Part shown: in pieces, positions 9,288 to 17,601 of the stretch
Layout: every line of letters begins with the position of its first letter
Position numbering within the stretch: position 1 is the first letter of the stretch
NCBI GenBank assembly: GCA_965116235.1
Contig: OZ220496.1
Coordinates: 1,674,001-1,738,000, forward strand
Length of the DNA: 64,000 bases
DNA from: MPNP01 sp965116235
GTDB lineage: Bacteria; Pseudomonadota; Alphaproteobacteria; Rhodobacterales; Rhodobacteraceae
Direction: 5' to 3'
The notes under the pieces: model-generated
Databases searched by the model: none
What the model was told of the DNA's origin: nothing
The model's input: the letters and a program-made list of their open reading frames with translations, nothing else
Program-made: the position numbers and the translations under genes

Positions 9288-9866
9288 ATGACCGCTACAG
9301 ACAACCAAGTGCTGGAATTTCTTCTTGGTCGAAGATCAAGGTCCTTTTTGACGCTCTGCCAACCGGTACCGTCACGAGATGAACTCCGGACCCTTTTGAC
9401 GGCTGCTGCCAGAACGCCCGATCACGGCAAGCTTGAACCGTGGCGGTTCATAGTCCTGGAAAAGTCTGCAATGCCCAGAATCGCGTCTGAACTGAGAGAA
9501 AGGGGCAAGTGCTTGGACAAAAACCCGTCTCTCGTTGACAAGGCCTGCCAAGTGTTTGAACATGCCCATCTTATCGTGGCGGTTGTGTCAAAGCCAAACA
9601 GAGATGCCAAGATTCCCCTTATTGAACAGACACTCTCAGCGGGTGCAGTATGTCTGTCACTTCTCAATGCGGCCTTGGCCACCGGATGGGGAGCGAACTG
9701 GCTGACCGGATTTGGGGCTCATGATCAGAAGTTTCGGGAAAAGGCTTTGGGATTGGCTCCTGCCGAAACCATCGCGGGATTCATTCATATTGGCACCGAA
9801 ACATCTGCTCCACCTGACCGCCTCCGACCCGATGTTGAAGCAATTACTAGCTGGGTGACCGATTAA
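9288..9866 (+). CDS. Nitroreductase-family protein (YdjA-like)
   Basis: 192-residue FMN-dependent nitroreductase-fold protein. The N-terminal RRS near residue 15, the TPDHGKLEPWRF block, and the late GWGANWLTGFGA fit the compact YdjA/RutE-like branch. It lies 37 bases after the SDR gene and is probably the third gene of the same operon, acting as a flavin oxidoreductase. Whether it supplies electrons to the Rieske oxygenase is speculation, since this family is not a usual partner. Confidence 0.8.
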   Translation: MTATDNQVLEFLLGRRSRSFLTLCQPVPSRDELRTLLTAAARTPDHGKLEPWRFIVLEKSAMPRIASELRERGKCLDKNPSLVDKACQVFEHAHLIVAVVSKPNRDAKIPLIEQTLSAGAVCLSLLNAALATGWGANWLTGFGAHDQKFREKALGLAPAETIAGFIHIGTETSAPPDRLRPDVEAITSWVTD

Positions 9867-9963
9867 GCAGGCCCGAAGCACATCGACACCAGTCGCTGAG
9901 ACGGCACTGTTGCCGGATTTGCTCCGAACACTGTGGGGTACAGCCGGCGTACAACGAACGCTA

Positions 9964-10755
9964 TCATGGCCTGTTGCGGAGATGTTTCTCCAGCCTTCGC
10001 AACATGATGGACAGGGAGATCGTAATGATCAGATAGATCAGGGCGACGATGTTATAGGTCTCAAAATACCTGAAATTGCCGGCTGCCGTTACCTTGCCAA
10101 GTTGCGTGATGTCCAACACCCCGAGTACGGAGACAAGGGAACTGTCCTTGACCATGGCTACGAAGTCATTTCCCAAGGGGGGAAGTATGGTCTTGATGGC
10201 CTGAGGAAAGACAACCAGCCGAAACCGCTGCCATGGAGAAAGCCCAAGCGACAACGAGGCTTCAATCTGGCCGTGGTCTACGGATAGCAAGCCAGCCCGG
10301 AACACTTCGGCAATAAATGCTGAGTATCCAATGCTCAAGGCAAGAATGGCTCGCCACAATAACGAAAAATCCCGTGTTCTTATGGGGTCAAGAGCAAGAA
10401 AATCTGCGATGTAGTTCCATCCGGCAACAAGTGCCGGTGCAAAGACGAAGGCGACATAGAGAAGCAAGACCAGAATGGGTATCCCCCTGACGATTTCGAT
10501 ATACAGACGGGCAAGTTGTCGCAGAACCATCAACTTCGACAGGCTGGCCAATGCCAGTAGCAGACCCACAAGAGAAGCCATGGCAAAAGCGACGAGAGTA
10601 ACGAAGATTGTAATGTATATCCCAGTCGATAGGGCTTTCAGTACCTGCAAGTAGGTATCATCAGCCAGTACCTGGTAGCTTGCAAGCACACCAAGTCCCC
10701 CGGTAATAACCAACCACCAGGGGAAATCGTCCTTGTTACGATAATCCGGTTTCAT
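9964..10755 (-). CDS. Polar amino-acid ABC transporter permease
   Basis: 263-residue inner-membrane permease of the HisM/GlnP type with about five hydrophobic segments. The cytoplasmic EAA loop (EASLSLGLSPWQRFRLVVFP) is the site that docks the ATPase. It lies downstream of the binding-protein gene at 10820-11614, separated by 64 bases, in the same direction. No ATP-binding subunit is next to it, so it must share one encoded elsewhere. The end is convergent with the nitroreductase gene. Confidence 0.88.
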   Translation of the reverse strand: MKPDYRNKDDFPWWLVITGGLGVLASYQVLADDTYLQVLKALSTGIYITIFVTLVAFAMASLVGLLLALASLSKLMVLRQLARLYIEIVRGIPILVLLLYVAFVFAPALVAGWNYIADFLALDPIRTRDFSLLWRAILALSIGYSAFIAEVFRAGLLSVDHGQIEASLSLGLSPWQRFRLVVFPQAIKTILPPLGNDFVAMVKDSSLVSVLGVLDITQLGKVTAAGNFRYFETYNIVALIYLIITISLSIMLRRLEKHLRNRP

Positions 10756-10819
10756 TAACGCGTCGGGAGGTCTGATTCGGACAGAGTTGACTCCCGACTG
10801 GTTTCATTGGAGGTTGCGA

Positions 10820-11614
10820 TTAACCACCCATCTTGTATTCCAGAAACCATTTGATGTTCAAGGCATCGATGGTTCCGTCATCTTTCATGGATTGGATTGC
10901 CTGATTGATGGGCTCAACAAGTTCAGAACCTTTGGGGAAAATAAACCCAAAATCTTCCGTGCCTAATGGCGTGCCAATTATTTTCAGGCCACCATTCGAA
11001 GCTTCCACATAGCCATTTCCGGCTGTTCCGTCCGTCAGGACCAGATCAACATCGCCAGTTTTAAGAGCCTGAACACCGGCACCAAAGGTTTCGAAAAGTA
11101 CGATTCTTGGATTCTGCTCATTTCCGTCCAGAACATCGTACACCCCTACGTAAAATGGTGTTGTACCGGGTTGCGCAGCCATCAGAAGATCGTCGTTGGC
11201 CGCAAATTCTTCGGCATTGCTGAATCGGTCCTCATTTCCCCGCACCATCATGACCATTTCCGAACGCATATAGGCATCCGAAAAGTCAACCATTTCCATC
11301 CGGTCCTCGCGTATGGTGATGCCTGTCATTCCCAGATCGTACTGCCCTTCACTGACAGCGGCAATCATGGCGTCCCAGCTGATGTACTCGTAGGTGATTT
11401 CGGCATTGATTCGCTTGGCAATCTCCTCCATGGCATCGTACTCCCAACCAATGGGGTCTCCGGAATCAGGATCAATGAACTGCAATGGCGGGTAGGCATT
11501 TTCGGTTACAACGACAATTTCCTGACCTCCTAGATCCGGAGTCATGTCAGCAACCATGGCTGTTCCAGACAGGATCAGTCCGAGTAGGGTGGCAATAAAA
11601 CGAATTCGCATCAT
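10820..11614 (-). CDS. Amino-acid ABC transporter substrate-binding protein
   Basis: Periplasmic solute-binding protein of family 3. A signal peptide (MRIRFIATLLGLILSGTAMVA) precedes a mature domain with VVTENAYPPLQF and WEYDAMEEIAKRI, the standard opening of this family, and a later GTEDFGFIFPKGS. The ATG at 11614 or its neighbour at 11611 follows AGGAAG closely. The upstream ATG at 11647 would add residues before the signal peptide and is less likely. It probably binds a polar amino acid; the ligand is not predictable. Confidence 0.88.
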   Translation of the reverse strand: MMRIRFIATLLGLILSGTAMVADMTPDLGGQEIVVVTENAYPPLQFIDPDSGDPIGWEYDAMEEIAKRINAEITYEYISWDAMIAAVSEGQYDLGMTGITIREDRMEMVDFSDAYMRSEMVMMVRGNEDRFSNAEEFAANDDLLMAAQPGTTPFYVGVYDVLDGNEQNPRIVLFETFGAGVQALKTGDVDLVLTDGTAGNGYVEASNGGLKIIGTPLGTEDFGFIFPKGSELVEPINQAIQSMKDDGTIDALNIKWFLEYKMGG

Positions 11615-11845
11615 TCTTCCTTTCAGGATTGTTACGTCCTTGTGCATACTACCCTAAATAACGTTGATCCGAAAGTGGTTTGGTATTCCATGATGCAGCT
11701 TCAGGTGGAATGGAGATTTCCTGTGTGAAAAGACTTTAAGCGCAGGGACGCTCACCTACCACGACAAAACATGGATTCCACTGCGGGATTGTTTGGCAGG
11801 TGTGGGCTTCAGTTTACCGATCTCACGCGCATCCGCGCATCCATA

Positions 11846-11882
11846 ATGCGAAAGGGGAAACCTGAAGTTTCCCCTTTCGCCA
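11846..11882 (-). terminator. Terminator-like hairpin after porin copy 2
   Basis: A perfect 14-bp inverted repeat (GCGAAAGGGGAAAC, 11848-11861, with its complement at 11867-11880) around a 5-base loop, 19 bases past the porin stop. On the minus strand it is followed by ATTATGG rather than a long U-run. It may terminate both strands. Confidence 0.6.
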
Positions 11883-11901
11883 ATTCTTGAAGCGTTTCCG
11901 G

Positions 11902-13361
11902 TCAGAAACTCATCGAAACCCCGGCTCCAATCGTGGTGGTCTTCTTGGTACCCTTGGTGATCGAAAAGGCCGAATCGGTACCGACCGTGTACATGTCTTC
12001 ACTCAGCCTCTCGATCTCAGCGTAGAATTTCGCCCCACCGCCAAGAGCATAGGTGAAGTCCACATCAATCCGGTTGGAATCCATGGGCATGGGACCACCA
12101 TTTTTGTCGTCCTTCTTGGAGTAGGCCAGAGCAATGTTCGAACCGCTACCGATGTCTCTTGAAAACTTGAGACCCATGGCCGTCCACTTGTTTACCGAAG
12201 CCATGGCGGCATAGATTTTCGGAGCGGTCGCTGTGGTGGCATCAATTCCCAGACCCATAGCATCCTCGCCCGATTGTCGGACATAGGTTCCACTGATGGA
12301 GTTGCCGGCAAAGGTTCCACCAACGCTCAATGCCATGACATCGTTGCTGTCCATGCCCAAGCCGACACTGATGGCTCCGGCGTCGTACTTGGCTCCAAGC
12401 GACCAGGCATCATCACCGGATTCGCCTGATGTCAAGGCGTAGGAAACCGAAGCAATGGTACCAGTCAAAGCAATCGCAGTCCGGCCCGGTGTCGTGGCCG
12501 GCATATTTGTACCTTTACTAGCAACCGCGAGAGTTGTGGCAGTTGTTGAGTCTGGCATAGCCGTATATGTCACGCCGCCTGTCTTCTGTTTTATCAGTGA
12601 AATACTTTTCCCACTCTCAACATTGGCAACTTCATTGGCATCGGTCGCAGTAGGAGCTGCAGAAAAATAGTCTTCAATATTTACCGAGTACCAACCATTT
12701 CCGAGATATTTGACACTCGTTAGAGGGACAGTCAACGCATTGGCCATCGTAGTTGGAAGTTTCAGTGGCTTCGTGTGGGTTTTCGCAGTGGTACCGCTAC
12801 CTGTTGTGTAGGTGTAGTTTGCAGTTTCCAGCATCAAGGTCTTGCCGGATATGGCATCCGCATCCGCCAGACCGATGTTGCCCACCAGATCAATGCCCGG
12901 ATCATTGTCGCCAAACTGCAACTTCCATGACCCATCCGCACCACCAATGAACGCACTGGCCTCGTTGACACCGTTCTTGCCATCCGCGCCCTTGCCTTCC
13001 TCGTCAATCGAGATGGCCGCTCCAAACAGCAGACCCCCATCGGTCACACCCGATGACGAAAACGTCACCTCGTACTCGACGACTGTCTGAATGTTATCGG
13101 AATCCGGATCCTTGCTCGTGTTGTCATCCACACGCTTGAGACCCATCTTGGCTGAACCTGACAACGCCACCGACGGTGCTGCCGCTTCCATCTCGTCCGC
13201 CGGCATGTCGGGGACGTCTTCCATCATGGAAACATCCATTTCAGCACCGTCAACAGCGGTGCTGTCATCCATGGAGGCGTCTACCCCCCCCCATGGTTCT
13301 CGGCAAAGGCATACGCTCCCGCGAACGCCAGCACCATTGAGAACACAATCAACTTTGGCAT
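11902..13361 (-). CDS. Outer-membrane porin, copy 2, phase-variable by a poly-G tract (OFF as sequenced)
   Basis: Paralogue of the porin at 3016-4466. The ATG at 13361 behind GGAG encodes a highly similar signal peptide. A G9 run (13284-13292) then leads into TAG, so translation stops after 26 codons. With ten or seven G the frame continues through Gly-Val-Asp into the 456-codon frame at 11902-13272, which ends GAGVSMSF. The first ~150 codons of the body and the last ~200 closely match copy 1, while the middle (around 12480-12800) differs. That is the pattern of surface-loop diversification between duplicated porins. The promoter, inverted repeat and end are also duplicated. The same tract length in both copies argues against random decay but does not exclude an assembly artefact. 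Confidence 0.85.
13284..13292 (-). repeat. Poly-G tract (G9) in porin copy 2
   Basis: Nine C on plus, G on minus, directly before TAGACG and after the signal-peptide codons, exactly as in copy 1. It sets the reading frame of the mature porin. Confidence 0.8.
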
Positions 13362-13406
13362 GATTTTTACTCCTATCTCATGTTAAAGTTCACGATTTGT
13401 GAGGGC

Positions 13407-13435
13407 AAACTACCCCGACCTCCTGATGTTTTCAA
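13407..13435 (-). promoter_or_regulatory. Putative promoter of porin copy 2
   Basis: TTGAAA (13430-13435) and TAGTTT (13407-13412) on the minus strand, with a 17-base spacer. Both hexamers and the spacing are identical to those before porin copy 1. Confidence 0.5.
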
Positions 13436-13472
13436 CGATCCGGGCCTCAGTCGATTTCATTTTCTTCAAAAG

Positions 13473-13490
13473 TGTCGCATTTTTGCGACA
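13473..13490. promoter_or_regulatory. Conserved inverted repeat upstream of porin copy 2
   Basis: TGTCGC, ATTTTT, GCGACA. This is the core of the longer inverted repeat found at the matching position before copy 1 (4576-4599); the outer bases are not kept. A shared regulator site is possible. Confidence 0.4.
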
Positions 13491-13634
13491 GTCTGTGGAT
13501 TTTCCCGACAGATTCAAACTCTGAGAGAGTTCGACAGCAAAAGTTGAACACGGGATAAGGAACAGCCCCTTGATGGATTGAGTTGCAAGTTTCAGGCGGC
13601 TTGCTGGCGGTGAGGTCAAGAATTTCTGATATCA

Positions 13635-15047
13635 TCAGCATTTGTTCTTGTAACACTCTATCCCCTGCTTCCGGAGATTGGAGGTGACTTGTTCAATTGC
13701 CATTCCCAGTTTTTCAACAATGAAATCAACATCACCTTCGGTAATGGTCAGGCCTGGCGACATGATGTTGAGGTGACCGACGGGTCGCACCAGCAGTCCC
13801 AAATCTTCCGCGGCATTGGAGATCAGCTTGCCAATTTCCAGATCGTCTGGAAAGGTCTCCTTCGTTGTCTTGTCCGACACATTCTCGACACAGCGCATCA
13901 GGCCCATTCCCCTGACATCACCCACTGTCGGGTAATCACGCAGTTCTTCGATTTTTGTACCGAAATAGTTGCCGATTTTCTTCGCATGATCCAGAATGCG
14001 GTCGCGCTCCATGATTTCGATATTCTTCAATGCCGCAACACAACAGACAGGGTGCCCTCCATAGGTAAAGCCATGGGGATAGTAACCGTGTGCTTCCCCG
14101 GTCGAGATGACATCATGGATGCGGTCCGAGTAGATCACGGCGGAAATCGGCAGGTATCCGGACGACAGACCCTTGGCCGAGGTAATGATGTCCGGGACGA
14201 TGCCGAAGACCTCTTCCGAAGCGAACCAGTGACCAAGGCGACCAAATCCGGTTACAACTTCATCGGAAACATAAACGATATCAAGCTCGCGGCAGATGTC
14301 ACGAATTCGGTTGAGGTATCCCTTGGGCGGGACGAGAACACCTCCAGCCCCCATTACGGGCTCGGCGAAAAATCCTCCGACTTTGTCCGGACCGATTTCG
14401 GCGACCTTGTCTTCGAACTCCTGGACCAAAAAGTCGCAAAATGCGGCTTCATCCATGTCTTCCGGAGCGCGATACACATCCGGTGCCGAAATATGATGGA
14501 TCGTATCGGTGATGAACTGAAACTGCGATGTTCTGTCAGAGGGTTTGTTTCCTAATGACATCGCCGCGTAGGTCGAGCCATGATAAGCTTGCTTGCGTGC
14601 GATCATGTGAATTTTTTCAGGATGGCCTCGACACCCCTGATAAAAATGTATCAGCCTGAAGGCGCTATCAACAGCTGTCGAGCCTCCGGTGGCAAAGTGA
14701 ACGCGGTTGAGATCGCCTGGAGCCAGGCTGGCCAGTTTTGCCGCGAGCAAGGCCGAAGGTTCGTTGGCCATGTCGGTAAAGATTGAGGAGTAGGCAAGTT
14801 TTCGGACTTGGTCAGCAATGGCTTCCGCCATCTCTTCATTGCCAAGGCCAATGTTTGTACACCAAAGTCCCCCGATTGCATCAAGGTATGTCTGCCCGTT
14901 GCAGTCCGTGATGCGATTGCCGGTGCCCTTTTCGATAACGAGTGCCCCATCCTCTTCAAAACTCTTGAAGAGGGTGAAGGGGTGAAGATTGTATCGGCGG
15001 TCTTTTTCCCAAATCTCTTTTGATGCATCATTGATCAGTTCAGGCAT
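13635..15047 (-). CDS. Class III (omega) aminotransferase
   Basis: 470-residue PLP-dependent aminotransferase of fold type I. Visible marks are the glycine-rich ATGGSTAVDSAFR cofactor loop, VSDEVVTGFGRLGHWFASE with the Asp that binds the pyridine nitrogen, and the Schiff-base Lys in TSAKGLSSGYLP. The start at 15047 is chosen because GAGGAG lies eight bases before it and the protein then begins MPELINDASKEIWEKD. An upstream in-frame ATG at 15131 lacks such a site. The family includes taurine, putrescine and beta-alanine pyruvate aminotransferases; the exact amine donor is unknown. It lies 119 bases after the acyl-CoA dehydrogenase gene, in the same direction. Confidence 0.88.
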   Translation of the reverse strand: MPELINDASKEIWEKDRRYNLHPFTLFKSFEEDGALVIEKGTGNRITDCNGQTYLDAIGGLWCTNIGLGNEEMAEAIADQVRKLAYSSIFTDMANEPSALLAAKLASLAPGDLNRVHFATGGSTAVDSAFRLIHFYQGCRGHPEKIHMIARKQAYHGSTYAAMSLGNKPSDRTSQFQFITDTIHHISAPDVYRAPEDMDEAAFCDFLVQEFEDKVAEIGPDKVGGFFAEPVMGAGGVLVPPKGYLNRIRDICRELDIVYVSDEVVTGFGRLGHWFASEEVFGIVPDIITSAKGLSSGYLPISAVIYSDRIHDVISTGEAHGYYPHGFTYGGHPVCCVAALKNIEIMERDRILDHAKKIGNYFGTKIEELRDYPTVGDVRGMGLMRCVENVSDKTTKETFPDDLEIGKLISNAAEDLGLLVRPVGHLNIMSPGLTITEGDVDFIVEKLGMAIEQVTSNLRKQGIECYKNKC

Positions 15048-15166
15048 GAAAACTCCTCTCACTCTTCCGTTTTGAAACAGGGGTATCGGCAACGTGTCCA
15101 TAAACAATAAGCGGGATCCAACGCAATTCAAAGGAGCCGGTCACGAGCGAATCCTGCCTCTGGCAA

Positions 15167-16327
15167 CTATGACTTGTCCAGTGAACGAGCAATGAGTTCC
15201 TTCATGATCTCGTTTGATCCTCCGTAAATCATCTGAACTCGGGCATCAGTATATAGCTTGGCGATTGGGTAATCCATGATATAGCCGTAGCCGCCATGCA
15301 ATTGGAGGCATTCATTGATGATTTCATTGGCGGCTTGACTTCCCCAATACTTTGCCATGGACGCCGTCGCTGCATCCAGGCTGCCGGATTCAAGTCTCTC
15401 AATGCAGTCATTGATGAAAGAGCGTAGCAGCTCGGCCTTGGTTTTGGCTTCCGCCAGTTTGAAGCGAGTATTCTGCAAGTCCATCAGCCGTTTGCCGAAA
15501 GCCTTTCTGTCCTTGACATATTTGACGGTCTCCTCGAGAGCCAGATCAACGGCTCCCAACGAGCCGATAGCAATCAATAGCCTTTCCCAAGGCAGTTGTC
15601 GCATGAGCTGATAGAATCCCTGACCTTCATCCTGTCCCAGCAAATTGGTCTGCGGCACCATGACATTCTCGAAAAACAGTTGAGCGGTGTCGTTACCTCT
15701 CTGCCCCATCTTGTTGAGTGGCTTGCTGCGCTCAAAGCCCTCAAGCTCCCGGGTATCAACAAGTATGAGAGAGGTTCCTTTCGCCCCCAGCGACTTGTCT
15801 GTCTTGGCGGTCAGGATGACAAGGTCAGCTGACCCTCCATTGGTAATGAACGACTTGGTTCCATTGATGCGGTAATGATTGCCTTTTTTCTCAGCTGTTG
15901 TCTGGATGGACTGAACATCAGAACCGCCGCCAGGTTCAGACATGGCCAGTGCTCCAATAACTTCGCCACTCACCAGTTTGGGCAACCAGAAGGATTTTTG
16001 ATCATCGGATCCATAATTGACCAGGTAGTGGATGACGATCGACTGGATCCCATAGCCCCAAGAAGTGTCGCCACATCGGCCCTGCTCGTATAGGGCAATG
16101 GAGTCAAATCCAAATGAGCCGCCGCTGCCACCGTATTCCTCGCTTACCGATCCACCCATGATGCCCATTTCACCGGCCTGTTCCCAAAAGCTGCGATCTA
16201 CAACTCCATTGGCAACGAACTTGTCAATTTTGGGAACCAGGCTATCGTTGAAAAAGCGCTGAACCGAGTCGGCAAAAATCGAATGCTCTTCAGTCTTCCA
16301 GGAAGAAGTTTCGGTAAATAGTCTCAT
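15167..16327 (-). CDS. Acyl-CoA dehydrogenase
   Basis: 386-residue flavoprotein of normal family length. It shows GALAMSEPGGGSDVQ for FAD and substrate binding, RQLPWERLLIAIGSLG, and the C-terminal QLHGGYGYIMDYPIAKLYTD with ARVQMIYGGSNEIMKELIAR. The catalytic base is expected in this last region. The substrate chain length or branching cannot be read. Its start overlaps the stop of the Rieske gene by four bases (ATGA), so the two are translationally coupled and probably act in one pathway. Confidence 0.92.
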   Translation of the reverse strand: MRLFTETSSWKTEEHSIFADSVQRFFNDSLVPKIDKFVANGVVDRSFWEQAGEMGIMGGSVSEEYGGSGGSFGFDSIALYEQGRCGDTSWGYGIQSIVIHYLVNYGSDDQKSFWLPKLVSGEVIGALAMSEPGGGSDVQSIQTTAEKKGNHYRINGTKSFITNGGSADLVILTAKTDKSLGAKGTSLILVDTRELEGFERSKPLNKMGQRGNDTAQLFFENVMVPQTNLLGQDEGQGFYQLMRQLPWERLLIAIGSLGAVDLALEETVKYVKDRKAFGKRLMDLQNTRFKLAEAKTKAELLRSFINDCIERLESGSLDAATASMAKYWGSQAANEIINECLQLHGGYGYIMDYPIAKLYTDARVQMIYGGSNEIMKELIARSLDKS

Positions 16328-17517
16328 TGGCTGTTCCTTGGTGATGACCTGCAGTGTCTGTCAGAATTTGTCCGTGAATTGCCTCGGGGGATTTTCTCGG
16401 CCAGATATTGAGCAAACTCGTAGTTGGGTCTTTCCAAGTGTGACAGATGCCCTGGATCCGGAAAATCGGACTTCATTCCGGCAAACACTCGCTCCGTGCA
16501 CTCTCGGTCTTCCTCATTGACCTTGTCCAGAAGTGCTCTCAGTTCAGCAAAATGCCTCTGGGAGTCTGGGGCGTTGGCAAAATCCTTCGACATCCCTCCA
16601 CCAAAGAATATTCGAACCTTGCCTGGAGCAAGCGGGTAAAGGGACAGGTACCAGAAATAGCCGGGCGTCAGAGTGATCATCCAGCCGGGATAAATGGCGA
16701 GAAGGTAGGTCATGTATCGCCGGTCACCGACCAGTCTCCTGTTGTCGGGATGGGCCACCGAAAGGGTGAATGAGGCGTCCTTCTGGAGCGTGTGATAATT
16801 GAATTCGGCAAAGCCCTCAGGACACTCGATTTCATCAACCTTGGACAGACCGCCGATTGTGGCCGCGTGACATACGGGCAGGTGGTAGCTCTCCATGAAG
16901 TTCTCGGCCAGAACCTTCCAATTGGTGTTCCATTGATAGATCTCAAAAAATACCTGTCGGTAACCCGCCATGTCGTAGTCGCTTATCATCTCCTCGATGC
17001 GTGCAAGCTTGTCGCGAACGGGTCGCGCTCCTGGATCAAGAGATACCAGTACCCATCCCAACCATTCTTCACATCGAATAGCTGGAAGGGAATAATTCCT
17101 TCGATCGAACTTGACATTGCGGTTCATGGCCGGAGCACCGCGTAGCGTGCCATCCAGATTGTAGGTCCAGCCGTGATAGGGGCATACGATTGCTCGCGTG
17201 TTCCCGCAACCGGTCAGGAGTGTTGACATGCGGTGGCGACACACATTGGCGTGGGCTCGAATCTGGCCGGAGTTCTCCCGAACAACCATGATGGGCTGCC
17301 CGGCCAAGTCAAGGGTTGTATAGTCGCCGACGTTTGGCAATCCGTCCGAACGACCCACGCAAAACCATTCCTTGGCAAAGATGTTGGCCATCTCCGCGTC
17401 CAGAAAATCGGACGAGGTGTAGACACTCTTGGGCATGGCTTTAGCCTGGGCGAAGGGTTCAAATGCAACATCATGCAACTGACTGACGGGATCGCTATAC
17501 CCGATGGCATCACTCAT
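16324..17517 (-). CDS. Rieske non-heme iron oxygenase, alpha subunit (second)
   Basis: About 397 residues from the ATG at 17517, which has GAGGCGAG upstream; the longer frame to 17592 has no site. The Rieske ligands are CRHRMS (C93, H95) and CPYHGW (C112, H115). ENFMESYHLPVCH carries the mononuclear iron histidines. It differs from the oxygenase at 7360-8508 and lacks an adjacent reductase. It is coupled to an acyl-CoA dehydrogenase and followed by an aminotransferase, suggesting breakdown of an amine or amino-acid-derived compound. The C-terminal tail is rich in Arg and Ser and is unusual. Confidence 0.88.
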   Translation of the reverse strand: MSDAIGYSDPVSQLHDVAFEPFAQAKAMPKSVYTSSDFLDAEMANIFAKEWFCVGRSDGLPNVGDYTTLDLAGQPIMVVRENSGQIRAHANVCRHRMSTLLTGCGNTRAIVCPYHGWTYNLDGTLRGAPAMNRNVKFDRRNYSLPAIRCEEWLGWVLVSLDPGARPVRDKLARIEEMISDYDMAGYRQVFFEIYQWNTNWKVLAENFMESYHLPVCHAATIGGLSKVDEIECPEGFAEFNYHTLQKDASFTLSVAHPDNRRLVGDRRYMTYLLAIYPGWMITLTPGYFWYLSLYPLAPGKVRIFFGGGMSKDFANAPDSQRHFAELRALLDKVNEEDRECTERVFAGMKSDFPDPGHLSHLERPNYEFAQYLAEKIPRGNSRTNSDRHCRSSPRNSQ

Positions 17518-17601
17518 GAACGTCTCGCCTCTTTCATTGCACTGTATTTGCCAAGTTGTAAGATGTAAACAGTCATTCCGTTTCAATTCCAAATGAATAG
17601 A

